A stretch of 48,754 nucleotides of DNA from an uncultured Clostridia bacterium (GTDB taxonomy: Bacteria; Bacillota; Clostridia; Lachnospirales; Bianqueaceae), in contig CALBGL010000009.1 of NCBI GenBank assembly GCA_937892735.1, positions 1-48,754 on the forward strand, given 5' to 3'. Below, in pieces: positions 24,650 to 34,219 of this stretch. Under the pieces are notes generated by a model that was not told where the DNA came from, searched no databases, and worked only from the letters and a program-made list of their open reading frames with translations. Position 1 is the first letter of the stretch, and each line of letters starts with the position of its first letter. The position numbers and the translations under genes were made by a program.

Positions 24650-27600
24650 TTACTCCTCCGGAGCATACATCTTCTGCAGCTTCTGCAGGTATGCATACTT
24701 CGCGGTCGCCTCGGACTCAGACTTGCCGAAGAGCTTCTCCGCACGTGCCGGATTGGCCTTAGCCAAGGAAGCATAACGAACTTCGCCCATCAGGAATTCC
24801 TGATAGTCGCCGGTCGGTGCCTTGCTGTCCAGCGTGAACGGATTCTTGCCTTCTTCTGCCTTGCGAGGATCGAAGCGGAAGTTGTTCCAATAACCAGCCT
24901 CTACCGCCAGCTTCTCCTCGGTCTGTGCCTTGCTCATGCCCTTCTTGATACCATGGTTAATACAAGGAGCATATGCGATGATGATGGACGGTCCATTGTA
25001 GCTTTCTGCCTCCTGGAACGCCTTCAGACACTGATTGTAATCCGCGCCCATGGAAACCTGAGCCACGTATACATAACCATAAGTCATAGCGATGCCCGCC
25101 AGGTCCTTCTTCTTCGTCTCCTTACCACCGGCAGCGAACTGTGCGATAGCACCGGTACGAGTGGACTTGGAAGCCTGTCCGCCAGTGTTGGAATATACCT
25201 CGGTATCGAATACCAGGATATTCACATCCTCGCCAGAAGCGATCACATGATCCAGACCACCGAAACCGATGTCATATGCCCATCCGTCTCCGCCGAAGAT
25301 CCACTGAGACTTCTTAGCCAGGAAGTCCTTATTCTTCACAATCTCCTTGCAGGTGTCGCAATCACAGCCAGACAGAACCTCTACCAGCTTGTCCGCCGCA
25401 GCGCCATTGGTCGCGCCTACCTGGAAGGTATCCAGATATTCCTTACAAGCAGCCTTGACTTCCTCAGAAGCCTTGTCGCTTTCCATAACGGACTCTACCT
25501 TCGCCTTCAAGCCATTACGCAGCGCCTTCTGCGCCAGGAACATACCATAACCAAACTCCGCATTATCCTCAAACAGAGAGTTAGACCAAGCCGGCCCCTG
25601 TCCCTTCGCGTTTACGGTATAAGGCGTAGACGGAGAGGAGTTACCCCAGATAGAGGAACAACCGGTTGCATTGGCGAGATACATTCTGTCACCGAACAAC
25701 TGTGTCACCAGCTTCGCGTAAGGAGTCTCACCACATCCTGCGCAGGCGCCGGAGAACTCAAGCAACGGCTTATGGAACTGGCTGCCCTTGACGGTGGTAT
25801 CCTTAAACTTCGCCAGTACTTCCGGCTTCTCAGCCAAGGTCTGACCATAGTTGAAGAATTCCTGCTCGCCCTTATTGGGTTCCAGAGCGCCCATCGTCAG
25901 TGCCTTCTCGCCCTTCTTACCCGGGCATACATTCGCACAGGAACCACATCCCGTACAATCCAGTGCAGAAATGGTCATTGCGAAATACATACCCGGCATA
26001 CCGGTCATCGGTACCTTCTTCATACCAGCAGGCGCCTTCGCAGCCTCTTCCTCCGTCATCACAGCCGGACGAATGACAGCATGCGGACATACATAAGAAC
26101 AGAAATTACACTGAATACAGTTGTCAGGATTCCAAACCGGAACATTGACAGCAATCCCGCGCTTCTCGAACGCGGAAGAACCAGAAGGTGTGGAACCATC
26201 TACATATTCCTTGAACGCAGATACGGGCAGAGTATTTCCTTCCTGCGCATTGACCTTAGACTGGATATTATTGACAAAGTCCACTACGTCCTTGCGGCCT
26301 TCGGTCACATGAACGATATCCAGACCCTCGTCCTTGCAATCCTTCCAGCTTTCCGGAACCTTAACTTCTACAACCTGCTTCGCGCCCTCTTCGATAGCGG
26401 CCCAGTTCTTCATAACGATATCGTCACCCTTACGGCCATAGGTCGCCTTGGCGGCAGCCTTCATCAGCTCAATTGCCTTATCCTCAGGAATGATATTCGC
26501 CAGTTTGAAGAAAGCAGACTGCAGAATGGTGTTGATACGAGTCGGGCCCATGCCAGTCTCGATACCAATCTTAACACCATCAATAGTATAGAACTTGATA
26601 TTGTGGTCTGCGATGAACTTCTTCACCTGACCCGGCAGATGCGTCTCCAGGGCCTCTGCATCCCAGGAGCAGTTCAACAGGAACGTACCACCGTCTACCA
26701 GCTCCTGCACCATATTGTACTTACGGATGTAAGCCGGATTGTGGCAAGCCACGAAATTCGCCTTACGAATCAGATAAGTAGACTTGATGGGCTTATGTCC
26801 GAAACGCAGATGAGACATGGTCACACCGCCGGACTTCTTAGAATCATAATCGAAATATGCCTGCGCATACATATCGGTGTTGTCGCCGATGATCTTGATG
26901 GAGTTCTTATTCGCGCCTACGGTACCATCCGCACCCAGGCCCCAGAACTTACAGTTGATCGTGCCTTCCGGAGTGGTGATCAGCTGCTCGCCCAAAGGCA
27001 GAGACAGATTGGTCACATCATCCTCGATACCGATCGTGAACTTCGCCTTCTCGGTATTATTATATACAGCCACGATCTGTGTCGGCGTGGTATCCTTGGA
27101 ACCCAGACCATAACGTCCGGAGAAAACAGGAGTCTGATCAAACTTGGTTCCCTTCAGAGCTGCCACAACATCCAGATACAGAGGCTCGCCCTGCGCACCA
27201 GGCTCCTTGGTCCTGTCCATTACGGAGATCAGCTTTACAGTATCCGGAATCGCGTCTACCAGAGCAGATGCGGAGAATGGACGGTACAGACGTACCTTCA
27301 CCACGCCCACCTTCTCGCCCTTAGCCAACAGATAGTCGATCGTCTCCTCGATGGTGTCACAGACGGAACCCATGGCGATGATCACCTTTTCCGCATCTGG
27401 AGCGCCGTAGTAGTTGAACAGCTTATAATCGGTACCGATCTTCTCGTTCACCTTATCCATGTAGGTCTGCACAATCGCCGGCAGCGCATCATAGTAAGGA
27501 TTGCAAGCCTCTCTGGCCTGGAAGAAGATATCCGGGTTCTGAGCAGAACCTCTCTGGCAAGGATGATTGGGGTTCAGCGCATGATTACGGAAAGCATCAA

Positions 27601-28198
27601 CAGCCTCCATATCCACCAGATCCTTCAGATCTTCATAATACCAGGTCTCAATCTTCTGAATCTCATGAGAAGTACGGAATCCATCAAAGAAGTTGATAAA
27701 AGGAACACGGCCCTTAATCGCGGCACAATGCGCAACGGGAGTCAGATCCATCACTTCCTGTACGCTGGATTCGCACAGCATCGCACAGCCGGTCTGACGA
27801 CATGCATACACATCGGAATGATCGCCAAAGATCGACAACGCGTGGCTTGCTAAAGCACGAGCGGAAACATTAAACACGCCCGGCAGCTGCTCACCGGCAA
27901 TCTTATACAGATTGGGGATCATCAGCAACAGGCCCTGCGACGCGGTATAGGTCGTCGTCAGCGCGCCGGCTGCCAGAGAACCGTGTACGGTTCCAGCCGC
28001 ACCAGCCTCGGACTGCATCTCCGTAACCTGTACGGTCTGCCCAAAAATATTGGTTCTTCCGGCAGTTGCCCACTCGTCAGTAGCTTCCGCCATGACGGAT
28101 GAAGGCGTGATCGGATAGATCGCCGCAACATCGGTATACGCATAAGATGCATGAGCCGCTGCGTGGTTACCATCCATGGTTTTCATCTTTCTTGCCAT
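24650..28198 (-). CDS. nifJ: Pyruvate:ferredoxin (flavodoxin) oxidoreductase
   Basis: The single-chain homodimeric enzyme oxidises pyruvate to acetyl-CoA and CO2 and reduces ferredoxin, the core pyruvate step of anaerobic fermentation. All domains are present over 1182 residues: the TPP-binding N-terminal region (MDGNHAAAHASYAYTDVAAI), transketolase and CoA domains, a two-cluster ferredoxin module (CIQCNFCSYVCPHAV and CTGCGSCANVCPGKKGEK), and the C-terminal TPP/Mg domain (FSGACAGCGETPYAKL, GDGWAYDIGFGGLDH). The full length matches the family. The gene stands alone between a promoter and a terminator. It fits the pectin pathway, because uronate catabolism delivers pyruvate. Confidence 0.98.
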   Translation of the reverse strand: MARKMKTMDGNHAAAHASYAYTDVAAIYPITPSSVMAEATDEWATAGRTNIFGQTVQVTEMQSEAGAAGTVHGSLAAGALTTTYTASQGLLLMIPNLYKIAGEQLPGVFNVSARALASHALSIFGDHSDVYACRQTGCAMLCESSVQEVMDLTPVAHCAAIKGRVPFINFFDGFRTSHEIQKIETWYYEDLKDLVDMEAVDAFRNHALNPNHPCQRGSAQNPDIFFQAREACNPYYDALPAIVQTYMDKVNEKIGTDYKLFNYYGAPDAEKVIIAMGSVCDTIEETIDYLLAKGEKVGVVKVRLYRPFSASALVDAIPDTVKLISVMDRTKEPGAQGEPLYLDVVAALKGTKFDQTPVFSGRYGLGSKDTTPTQIVAVYNNTEKAKFTIGIEDDVTNLSLPLGEQLITTPEGTINCKFWGLGADGTVGANKNSIKIIGDNTDMYAQAYFDYDSKKSGGVTMSHLRFGHKPIKSTYLIRKANFVACHNPAYIRKYNMVQELVDGGTFLLNCSWDAEALETHLPGQVKKFIADHNIKFYTIDGVKIGIETGMGPTRINTILQSAFFKLANIIPEDKAIELMKAAAKATYGRKGDDIVMKNWAAIEEGAKQVVEVKVPESWKDCKDEGLDIVHVTEGRKDVVDFVNNIQSKVNAQEGNTLPVSAFKEYVDGSTPSGSSAFEKRGIAVNVPVWNPDNCIQCNFCSYVCPHAVIRPAVMTEEEAAKAPAGMKKVPMTGMPGMYFAMTISALDCTGCGSCANVCPGKKGEKALTMGALEPNKGEQEFFNYGQTLAEKPEVLAKFKDTTVKGSQFHKPLLEFSGACAGCGETPYAKLVTQLFGDRMYLANATGCSSIWGNSSPSTPYTVNAKGQGPAWSNSLFEDNAEFGYGMFLAQKALRNGLKAKVESVMESDKASEEVKAACKEYLDTFQVGATNGAAADKLVEVLSGCDCDTCKEIVKNKDFLAKKSQWIFGGDGWAYDIGFGGLDHVIASGEDVNILVFDTEVYSNTGGQASKSTRTGAIAQFAAGGKETKKKDLAGIAMTYGYVYVAQVSMGADYNQCLKAFQEAESYNGPSIIIAYAPCINHGIKKGMSKAQTEEKLAVEAGYWNNFRFDPRKAEEGKNPFTLDSKAPTGDYQEFLMGEVRYASLAKANPARAEKLFGKSESEATAKYAYLQKLQKMYAPEE

Positions 28199-28219
28199 TG
28201 GAAAACATCCTTTCTTCCT

Positions 28220-28238
28220 GAGCGGTCATTATCCGCTC
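28220..28238 (-). promoter_or_regulatory. Stem-loop in the nifJ leader
   Basis: A perfect 6-bp stem, GAGCGG and CCGCTC, with a seven-base loop lies just upstream of the nifJ ribosome site. It may stabilise the message or affect translation. Confidence 0.45.
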
Positions 28239-28263
28239 TGATTTGTATTCTAAAGAAGCCATG

Positions 28264-28285
28264 AAAAAACACGGCATCTTGCCAT
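28264..28285 (-). terminator. Terminator-like hairpin at the 5' end of the nifJ transcript
   Basis: On the minus strand ATGGCA, loop AGA and TGCCGT, followed by GTTTTTT, form a short intrinsic terminator shape. It sits just after the predicted nifJ transcription start, so it could stop read-through from the peptidase genes or act as an attenuator. The short stem makes this uncertain. Confidence 0.4.
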
Positions 28286-28295
28286 ACCCGTTTCT

Positions 28296-28324
28296 ATTCT
28301 ACCATCTTTTTTTGGCATTGTAAA
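28296..28324 (-). promoter_or_regulatory. nifJ promoter
   Basis: On the minus strand TTTACA (28319-28324), 17 bases and TAGAAT (28296-28301) give a near-consensus sigma-A promoter about 100 bases before the nifJ start. Confidence 0.7.
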
Positions 28325-28352
28325 TAGGTTTGCCCATTTTTTCACAAGATTT

Positions 28353-30290
28353 TCACCCGCTGTTTTCTGCCTGCAGATATTGTCGGAACCAGTCGCCAAT
28401 TTCCGCGAGACGCCGAACCCGATTCTTAGGTTTGCCTGATCGGGATAATTCATGATTCTCTCCATGGAAGAGCACCATGCGTGTCGGCGTGCTGTTTTGC
28501 TGTAAGGCATTATACATCTGAATGGCGTCGCTCATCCAGCACCGATAATCCTCATCCGATTGAATGAAAAGCGTGGGCGTCGCCGCCTTGGGCGCCTCCT
28601 TCAGGGGGGACGTGTTCCAAACCGTGTCGAAATCATGCCAGGGATCCGTCCCCAACTGGGCCATGTTATGGTAGAAACCGATATCCGTACACAGAGCCTT
28701 AGTTAGGTAATTCGAAATGCTGCGCTGGGAAGCCGCCGCCGCAAATCGATCGGTATGTCCAATCATCCAATTACACATGAACCCACCGTAGGAACCGCCG
28801 CAGATCCCAATTCGCTTCTCATCCAGCGCGGGATACCGTCGAATCACTTCATCCGTGAAGTCCATGAAGTCTTCAAAGTCAATCGTGCCCAGCTTCCCGG
28901 TCAGATTGGCAAAATCCTCTCCCCGGCCATCGCTGCCACGGGGATTGGTATAAAACACATAATACCCTTGCGCCGCCAAACACTGCATCTCATGATGGAA
29001 CACAGCTCCAAACACAACTTTAGGCCCGCCATGCATCTCCAATACGCCCGGATACTTTCTTCCCGCCTCCTCATCCAACGGACGCAGCACATATCCTTCC
29101 AGTTCAATACCTGCTCGGTTTCGAAACGTGAAATATTCCGGTTCTGCCAATCGATGCTCCGCAAAATATGCGTCATTTTGATGCGTCAGCTGCATTTCTT
29201 CCCCCGTCTCCGGATTCAGATGCCAGACTTCTGCCAGACGCATGTCGCGAAACGCGATCATGTCGATTCCACGTTCACCTACGGTAAAGGAGGTAATCTG
29301 TCCTGGCTTGTCGCAGAGTTTGGTCAGCCGGTCGTCCGGATCCAAACGCCACAGCTCCGCGTGACTCCAGCCCGTATGCAGGAAATAGAGTGATCCATCC
29401 TTTGCGGCCAGTTTATCGCCGCCGCCATAAGACGCGTCCGTTCCTACCGTAGACGAGGGCGCGCCATCCATATCAGGCAATTCCCGCAAAGCTCCCCTGT
29501 CCAAGTGATATTCATAAAATCGTGGGCTCCTTCCCGGCCACTCATAAGTCTGCCCTGTAAAAAACAGCCGGTCGTCCGTGATGAAGAAAAGGTTCCCGAT
29601 CTCCATTTCCTTCGGCAGCTCCACTTCCCGCTGCTCCTGACGCGCCATATCATATACGAAGAGCCGGGACGCATGCCCTTCCACATCGCCCTGTTCGTAT
29701 CCCGCCCAGGCGATCCTACTTCCTGAAGAGGCCGTCCCCTGGACCTGAAACGGCGCCGTTGTCAGAGATTTCTTACTTCCATCCGCCGCATTATAAATCG
29801 AGATCACGCTGCGCTTGGAATTGATGATGCCGCGTCCGTTATACCAGAAGGGCAGCTCATCAAAAATCCGAACCTCCTCCTGCACCGGATTCTCCCGGGC
29901 CCAGACGTCTTCCGTCACGAGGTAGGTCGTATCTCCCAGCTTCCTGAGATCGCGAATCTGGCCTTCCAACTCTAAAAAGAGCGCAGCTTCACCGCCGTGA
30001 ACGGATATCTGATACCACCGGCTCTTTTGTTCTCCCTTTTTCTGATCCCTGGCGCTGCGAAAGACCACCGTATCCTCGTCCAGCCAGAAAGCGCCCTTCT
30101 CGTCCACGCCGGAAGTCAACGGGCGCACTTTTTGCGTCTCCGGTTCCACGAGCCATAGTCCGCTGCGGTAATAGGGCTCTTCCTCCGCCGCCCTAGTCTC
30201 CGTAAACAGCAGATATTTTCCGTCCGGCGAAGCCTTCAGATCGGATAAGAAACGAAACGCGTATAAATCCTCATATGTGATTTTTTCCAT
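28353..30290 (-). CDS. S9-family (prolyl oligopeptidase-like) peptidase, copy 1
   Basis: The 645-residue cytoplasmic protein has an N-terminal beta-propeller (about 1-380) and a C-terminal alpha/beta hydrolase domain of the acylaminoacyl-peptidase/dipeptidyl-peptidase class. The catalytic triad is visible: Ser500 in CGGSYGGFMCNW, Asp581 in QSDEDYRCW and His613 in GENHELSRSG. These enzymes release dipeptides or acylated residues from peptides small enough to enter the propeller. No signal peptide is present. It lies ten bases after a paralogue of exactly the same length. Confidence 0.93.
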   Translation of the reverse strand: MEKITYEDLYAFRFLSDLKASPDGKYLLFTETRAAEEEPYYRSGLWLVEPETQKVRPLTSGVDEKGAFWLDEDTVVFRSARDQKKGEQKSRWYQISVHGGEAALFLELEGQIRDLRKLGDTTYLVTEDVWARENPVQEEVRIFDELPFWYNGRGIINSKRSVISIYNAADGSKKSLTTAPFQVQGTASSGSRIAWAGYEQGDVEGHASRLFVYDMARQEQREVELPKEMEIGNLFFITDDRLFFTGQTYEWPGRSPRFYEYHLDRGALRELPDMDGAPSSTVGTDASYGGGDKLAAKDGSLYFLHTGWSHAELWRLDPDDRLTKLCDKPGQITSFTVGERGIDMIAFRDMRLAEVWHLNPETGEEMQLTHQNDAYFAEHRLAEPEYFTFRNRAGIELEGYVLRPLDEEAGRKYPGVLEMHGGPKVVFGAVFHHEMQCLAAQGYYVFYTNPRGSDGRGEDFANLTGKLGTIDFEDFMDFTDEVIRRYPALDEKRIGICGGSYGGFMCNWMIGHTDRFAAAASQRSISNYLTKALCTDIGFYHNMAQLGTDPWHDFDTVWNTSPLKEAPKAATPTLFIQSDEDYRCWMSDAIQMYNALQQNSTPTRMVLFHGENHELSRSGKPKNRVRRLAEIGDWFRQYLQAENSG

Positions 30291-30300
30291 TTTGCTTTCC

Positions 30301-32238
30301 TCACTTCAGATACTGATCCATCCAATTCAGGATTTCTTCCATACGCCGAATCCGGCTTCTGGGTCTGCCAGAGCGGGACAGTTCATGGTTCTCCTTGTCA
30401 AATAACACCAGTCTGGCCGGGCACCCATGGAGCTTGAGCGCCGTGAACATGGAGATGCCCTCTCCCATCCAGCACCGATAATCCTCATTAGAGTGAATAA
30501 ACAGCGTCGGCGTCTTACATCGATCCGCATATTTCAGCGGAGAGAATTCCCAGAGCTTCGCCGCGTCCTCTCGCGTCACCGTTCCATGATTCGTCCGTGT
30601 AAAGGTATATCCTATATCCGAAGAATGCTCGAAAAGAATCCAGTTGGAGATGCTGCGCTGAGAAGCCGCCGCCGCAAACCGGTTCGTATGTCCGATGATC
30701 CAGTTGGTCATGAATCCGCCGTAGGAGCCGCCAGTCACTCCCAAACGTTCGGGATCCACGTCCGGATACTTGGCCAGCATTTCATCCAGAAACTCCATCA
30801 GATTCTCGTACTCCACGGTTCCATACTTTCCGCAGATGTCTCCAAAGGCATTTCCCCGGCCATCGCTGCCCCGTGGATTGCAATAAAACACGAAATAACC
30901 GGCATTGGCCCATACCTGCATCTCGTGATGAAATACGCCGCCGAATACGGTCCTGGGGCCGCCATGAATATGAAGAATCGCCGGATACCGCACGCCTGGC
31001 TGATACCCCACGGGCTTCATCGCGTATCCGTGAATCTCGACATCATCTTTTCCCGTATAGCTGTAAAACTCCGGGACGCTGACCATATGGCTCGCGCTCC
31101 ACTCGTCGTTCAAATGAGTAACTCGCTCCCCATCCAGGTAGAGTTCCGCCAGACGAAGCCCATACATGCCGCAGCACAGGAGATGTCCGTTTCCTACATC
31201 AAAACTCTCACAGGAGCCCTCCGGCGTCAATGCCTCCGAGATATGCCCAGAAAAATCCAGCTTCTTCAGCACTGTACTCTCCTCCACTGTCGTCAGAAAA
31301 TACAGCCCCTCCTCGGTCATCTTGAGGCCCTGTCCCGCGCCCATCTTAGCGTCACTGCCCACGCTGCCGTGCCCGATGCTGTACTCATAATCCGCCAGCA
31401 ACCGCATCGAACCATCCTCCGGATTCAGCAGGTAGAAGCAGCAATATTCCATCTGGCCATACCGTTTTTGCTCAGAAGACACCAGCAAGATCTGGCCATC
31501 TGGCCAAAATTGCGCAGTTTGAAAACGACACCTTTCCGGCTCGATCAGGCAGCGGCTCTGCCCGGTAGCCTGGTCATACAGATACAGTCCCCGGTAGGTA
31601 TATCGCATCCCTTTTTCCCACAAAGCCCCGCTGTACAGAATCCTGCCTTCCTTCTCCGCGCAGAACGCAGCGTCGAACCAGGGCTCCGTCACCGCCGTGA
31701 GCGCTCCGGTCTCCTTCTGATACAGATACAGCCGGTTTCGCTTTCCCGCGGTAAAACCTGCGCCATTCGCCCAGAATGGCGCTTCCTCCAGAACCTCCCA
31801 GTCCTCATCCTTGCCCTTCACCTGGTTTTCCTGTACCGCCTCCACCAGATAGCCGCCGTTTTCCAGGCTGTGAAGACGCGCGTTTTTCACAGGCAGGCCA
31901 AATGCCCTTTGCGCCTCGCCTCCCTGCGGATCGAGCTCATAAAAGACCGACCAGGCTTCCTCCGCCATCTTCTTCTGATCCGCCTGATCCCGCGCTGCCG
32001 AAAAGAGCAGTGTCCCCTCGCTCGTCCAGACATAGGACGAGGCGTCTCCCCGCGAAGTCATCCTCCGGCTCCTCCTGGTCCTGATATCCAGCAGATAAAG
32101 ATCTCCCGGATACCCGTTCTTTTCCTCATCCGGCCTGCGCACCACAAAAGCGGCGCAGCTTCCGTCCGGCGAGAACCTGGGATCGCTGACAAAACGAAAA
32201 TCCATCAGCGACCGAATCATTGTCTTTTCCATATCCAT
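30301..32238 (-). CDS. S9-family (prolyl oligopeptidase-like) peptidase, copy 2
   Basis: This is the tandem paralogue of the downstream peptidase and is also 645 residues long. The catalytic triad is conserved: Ser505 in TGGSYGGFMTNW, Asp586 in HSNEDYRCW and His618 in KENHELSRSG. The hydrolase domain is much more alike between copies than the propeller, so the two likely differ in substrate entry or peptide preference. It is cytoplasmic by lack of a signal sequence. A GGGGG-rich ribosome site precedes the ATG. The two genes form one transcription unit. Confidence 0.93.
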   Translation of the reverse strand: MDMEKTMIRSLMDFRFVSDPRFSPDGSCAAFVVRRPDEEKNGYPGDLYLLDIRTRRSRRMTSRGDASSYVWTSEGTLLFSAARDQADQKKMAEEAWSVFYELDPQGGEAQRAFGLPVKNARLHSLENGGYLVEAVQENQVKGKDEDWEVLEEAPFWANGAGFTAGKRNRLYLYQKETGALTAVTEPWFDAAFCAEKEGRILYSGALWEKGMRYTYRGLYLYDQATGQSRCLIEPERCRFQTAQFWPDGQILLVSSEQKRYGQMEYCCFYLLNPEDGSMRLLADYEYSIGHGSVGSDAKMGAGQGLKMTEEGLYFLTTVEESTVLKKLDFSGHISEALTPEGSCESFDVGNGHLLCCGMYGLRLAELYLDGERVTHLNDEWSASHMVSVPEFYSYTGKDDVEIHGYAMKPVGYQPGVRYPAILHIHGGPRTVFGGVFHHEMQVWANAGYFVFYCNPRGSDGRGNAFGDICGKYGTVEYENLMEFLDEMLAKYPDVDPERLGVTGGSYGGFMTNWIIGHTNRFAAAASQRSISNWILFEHSSDIGYTFTRTNHGTVTREDAAKLWEFSPLKYADRCKTPTLFIHSNEDYRCWMGEGISMFTALKLHGCPARLVLFDKENHELSRSGRPRSRIRRMEEILNWMDQYLK

Positions 32239-32296
32239 AACCCCCTTTTATACATCACAAGGGCGGGAAGTCCGGCTCCCCACCCCTGTCATTGAC

Positions 32297-33115
32297 TCAT
32301 TCGCCATATGTATAGATCTCGATGGTCTCGATGATAACATCCTCTTCCGGCTTATCTTCTAAGACCTCCGTCTGATCCACGCCATTCAGGATCTGTGCTT
32401 CCGTTACCTGATCTTCCGTATAGGTCTTCACCTGCGAGATGGCGTCTACCACATCCATACCTTCCACAACCTGACCAAAGACCGTATGCACATACTGCGT
32501 ATACGTATCCGGGTACCGCACGGCCCGCAGATTGCTCAACTGATAGTCCAGATAGATGGCGCCGCCCACTTCCTCAAACTTGTCGATCTTGGCCTCATCC
32601 ACCTTGTACTTATCCTCTACGTCCATATTATAACGCCTATAATCATCCACTTCTTTATCGTCTGAAGTGATGATGAAAAACTGACTGCCGTTCGTATTGG
32701 AACCCCGGTTGGCCATGCAGAGCGCTCCGCGGTATGTTCCCAGATACGGCACGCTCTCATCTTCGAAAGTATCCCCCCAGATGCTCTCGCCGCCAGTGCC
32801 TGTCCCCGTGGGATCTCCGCTCTGGATCATGAAGTCCTCGATCACACGATGGAAAATCACACCGTCATAGTACCCTTCCTGCGCATGCGTCACGAAGTTC
32901 TCCACAGCCTTCGGAGCCGCATCGGGAAAAAGCCGCACGGTAAACTCACCCATGTTCGTGACAAAACGCGCCATCGTATCTCCCTTTTCCGGCTCTGCGA
33001 ACTGCTCGTCATACTTCTCCGCGCTGTAATGCTGGTAGACGCTGTTACTGCAGCCTGCAATACTGCATATCAGAAGCACCAACGCGCTTGTCATGACAAA
33101 AAGCTTCTTCTTCAT
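32297..33115 (-). CDS. Cyclophilin-type peptidyl-prolyl isomerase, lipoprotein
   Basis: The 272-residue protein has a lipoprotein signal peptide with lipobox IAGC (Cys22), so it is anchored outside the membrane, where it should assist folding of exported proteins. The cyclophilin domain is clear: FTVRLFPDAAPKAVENF, YYDGVIFHRVIEDFMIQSGD, GALCMANRGSNTNGSQFFI and HTVFGQVVEGMDVVDAI. An insert of about 45 charged residues between the QFFI and HTVFGQV motifs is longer than in minimal bacterial cyclophilins but usual in clostridial ones. It lies 24 bases downstream of murG. Confidence 0.93.
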   Translation of the reverse strand: MKKKLFVMTSALVLLICSIAGCSNSVYQHYSAEKYDEQFAEPEKGDTMARFVTNMGEFTVRLFPDAAPKAVENFVTHAQEGYYDGVIFHRVIEDFMIQSGDPTGTGTGGESIWGDTFEDESVPYLGTYRGALCMANRGSNTNGSQFFIITSDDKEVDDYRRYNMDVEDKYKVDEAKIDKFEEVGGAIYLDYQLSNLRAVRYPDTYTQYVHTVFGQVVEGMDVVDAISQVKTYTEDQVTEAQILNGVDQTEVLEDKPEEDVIIETIEIYTYGE

Positions 33116-33139
33116 CTTATCGTATCCTCCCGTTTTTCT

Positions 33140-34219
33140 TTACTTGGAAGCCATCGCTTCCTCGATGACTTCCAGAACCCGCTGCGTGCCGGATTCCTGT
33201 TGATCCCTGTCCATGGCCTGGCGATACCGGTCCCGATTGCGATAGACCTCTTCCACCGCCGCGAGAATCCGTTCCGGCGATAGTTTTTCCTGCTCCAGTG
33301 TGTAGCTGTACCCCTTCTCGGTAAAAGATCGGGCGTTCAGAATCTGATCGCCGCGACTGGCCGAAAGCGGCAACGGCACCAGCACATTCGGCAGCCTGAG
33401 AGCCAGAATCTCCGCCAGGGAATTGGCGCCTGCCCGGCAGAGCGTCACATCCGCCGCCGCATAGAAATGAGGCATCTCCTCGTTGGCGTATTCGATCTGA
33501 AAGTATCCTTCCTGACCCGCCAGACTCTCGTCCCGATTCCCTTTGCCGCACAGATGCAAGACCTGAAAATGGGGCAAGAGACGGGACAGCGCCTGCCTGA
33601 CGCCTTCATTCAACGCGCGCGCGCCGGAACTGCCTCCCATGACCAGAAGCACCGGACGATCCGCCGACAGTCCGCTGATGGCAAGCCCCCGATTCCGGCT
33701 GCCCGACAGCAGAGAGTCTCGAATCGGCGTCCCGGTATACACGCCCTTCCCCTGCGGCACGTAGCGAAGCGCATCCTGAAAGTTGACGCAGACTTTCGAT
33801 GCGAAAGGCATCGCCAGTTTATTGGCCAGTCCCGGCGTGATATCGGACTCGTGACATACGCAAGGGATCTTGCGCCAATGCGCGGCAATCACCACAGGCA
33901 CGCTGACAAAGCCCCCCTTTGAGAATACCACATCCGGCTTAAGCTTCCCTAAAAGCTTACGTGCCTGAAAGAGTCCTCGGATCACATGAAAGGGCATCGT
34001 GAGATTCTCTAACGTGAAATAGCGATTCAGCCTCTCGGAATCAATCCCATAGTAGGAAATCCCCAAGGGCTCGATCAGGCTCTTTTCCATGCCCTTCTCG
34101 CTTCCCACATAACAGACCCGATATCCCTTTTGCCGCAGGTAGGGAATGAGCGCGATATTCGGCGTCACGTGCCCGCCGGTTCCGCCGCCGGTGAGCACTA
34201 CGGTCTTGCGAGCGCTCAT
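33140..34219 (-). CDS. murG: MurG, lipid II-forming GlcNAc transferase
   Basis: MurG transfers GlcNAc from UDP-GlcNAc to lipid I at the inner face of the membrane, giving lipid II for peptidoglycan synthesis. The 359-residue protein has the N-terminal loop VLTGGGTGGHVTPNIAL, the acceptor motif HESDITPGLANKLA, LLVMGGSSGARALN, and the UDP-GlcNAc-binding CRAGANSLAEILALRLPNVL. It is outside any mra/dcw cell-division cluster. The start overlaps the HIT gene stop by four bases (ATGA), so translation is coupled. Confidence 0.96.
   Translation of the reverse strand: MSARKTVVLTGGGTGGHVTPNIALIPYLRQKGYRVCYVGSEKGMEKSLIEPLGISYYGIDSERLNRYFTLENLTMPFHVIRGLFQARKLLGKLKPDVVFSKGGFVSVPVVIAAHWRKIPCVCHESDITPGLANKLAMPFASKVCVNFQDALRYVPQGKGVYTGTPIRDSLLSGSRNRGLAISGLSADRPVLLVMGGSSGARALNEGVRQALSRLLPHFQVLHLCGKGNRDESLAGQEGYFQIEYANEEMPHFYAAADVTLCRAGANSLAEILALRLPNVLVPLPLSASRGDQILNARSFTEKGYSYTLEQEKLSPERILAAVEEVYRNRDRYRQAMDRDQQESGTQRVLEVIEEAMASK

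Noticed and set aside
24644..27853. Plus-strand reading frame of 1069 codons
   Set aside because: It is the exact antisense of nifJ, whose frame has all family motifs. Codon bias of nifJ leaves the opposite strand open; the translated text has no domain.
30427..32295. Plus-strand reading frame of 622 codons
   Set aside because: Antisense to the second S9 peptidase; His/Arg/Leu-rich text with no motif and no ribosome site.
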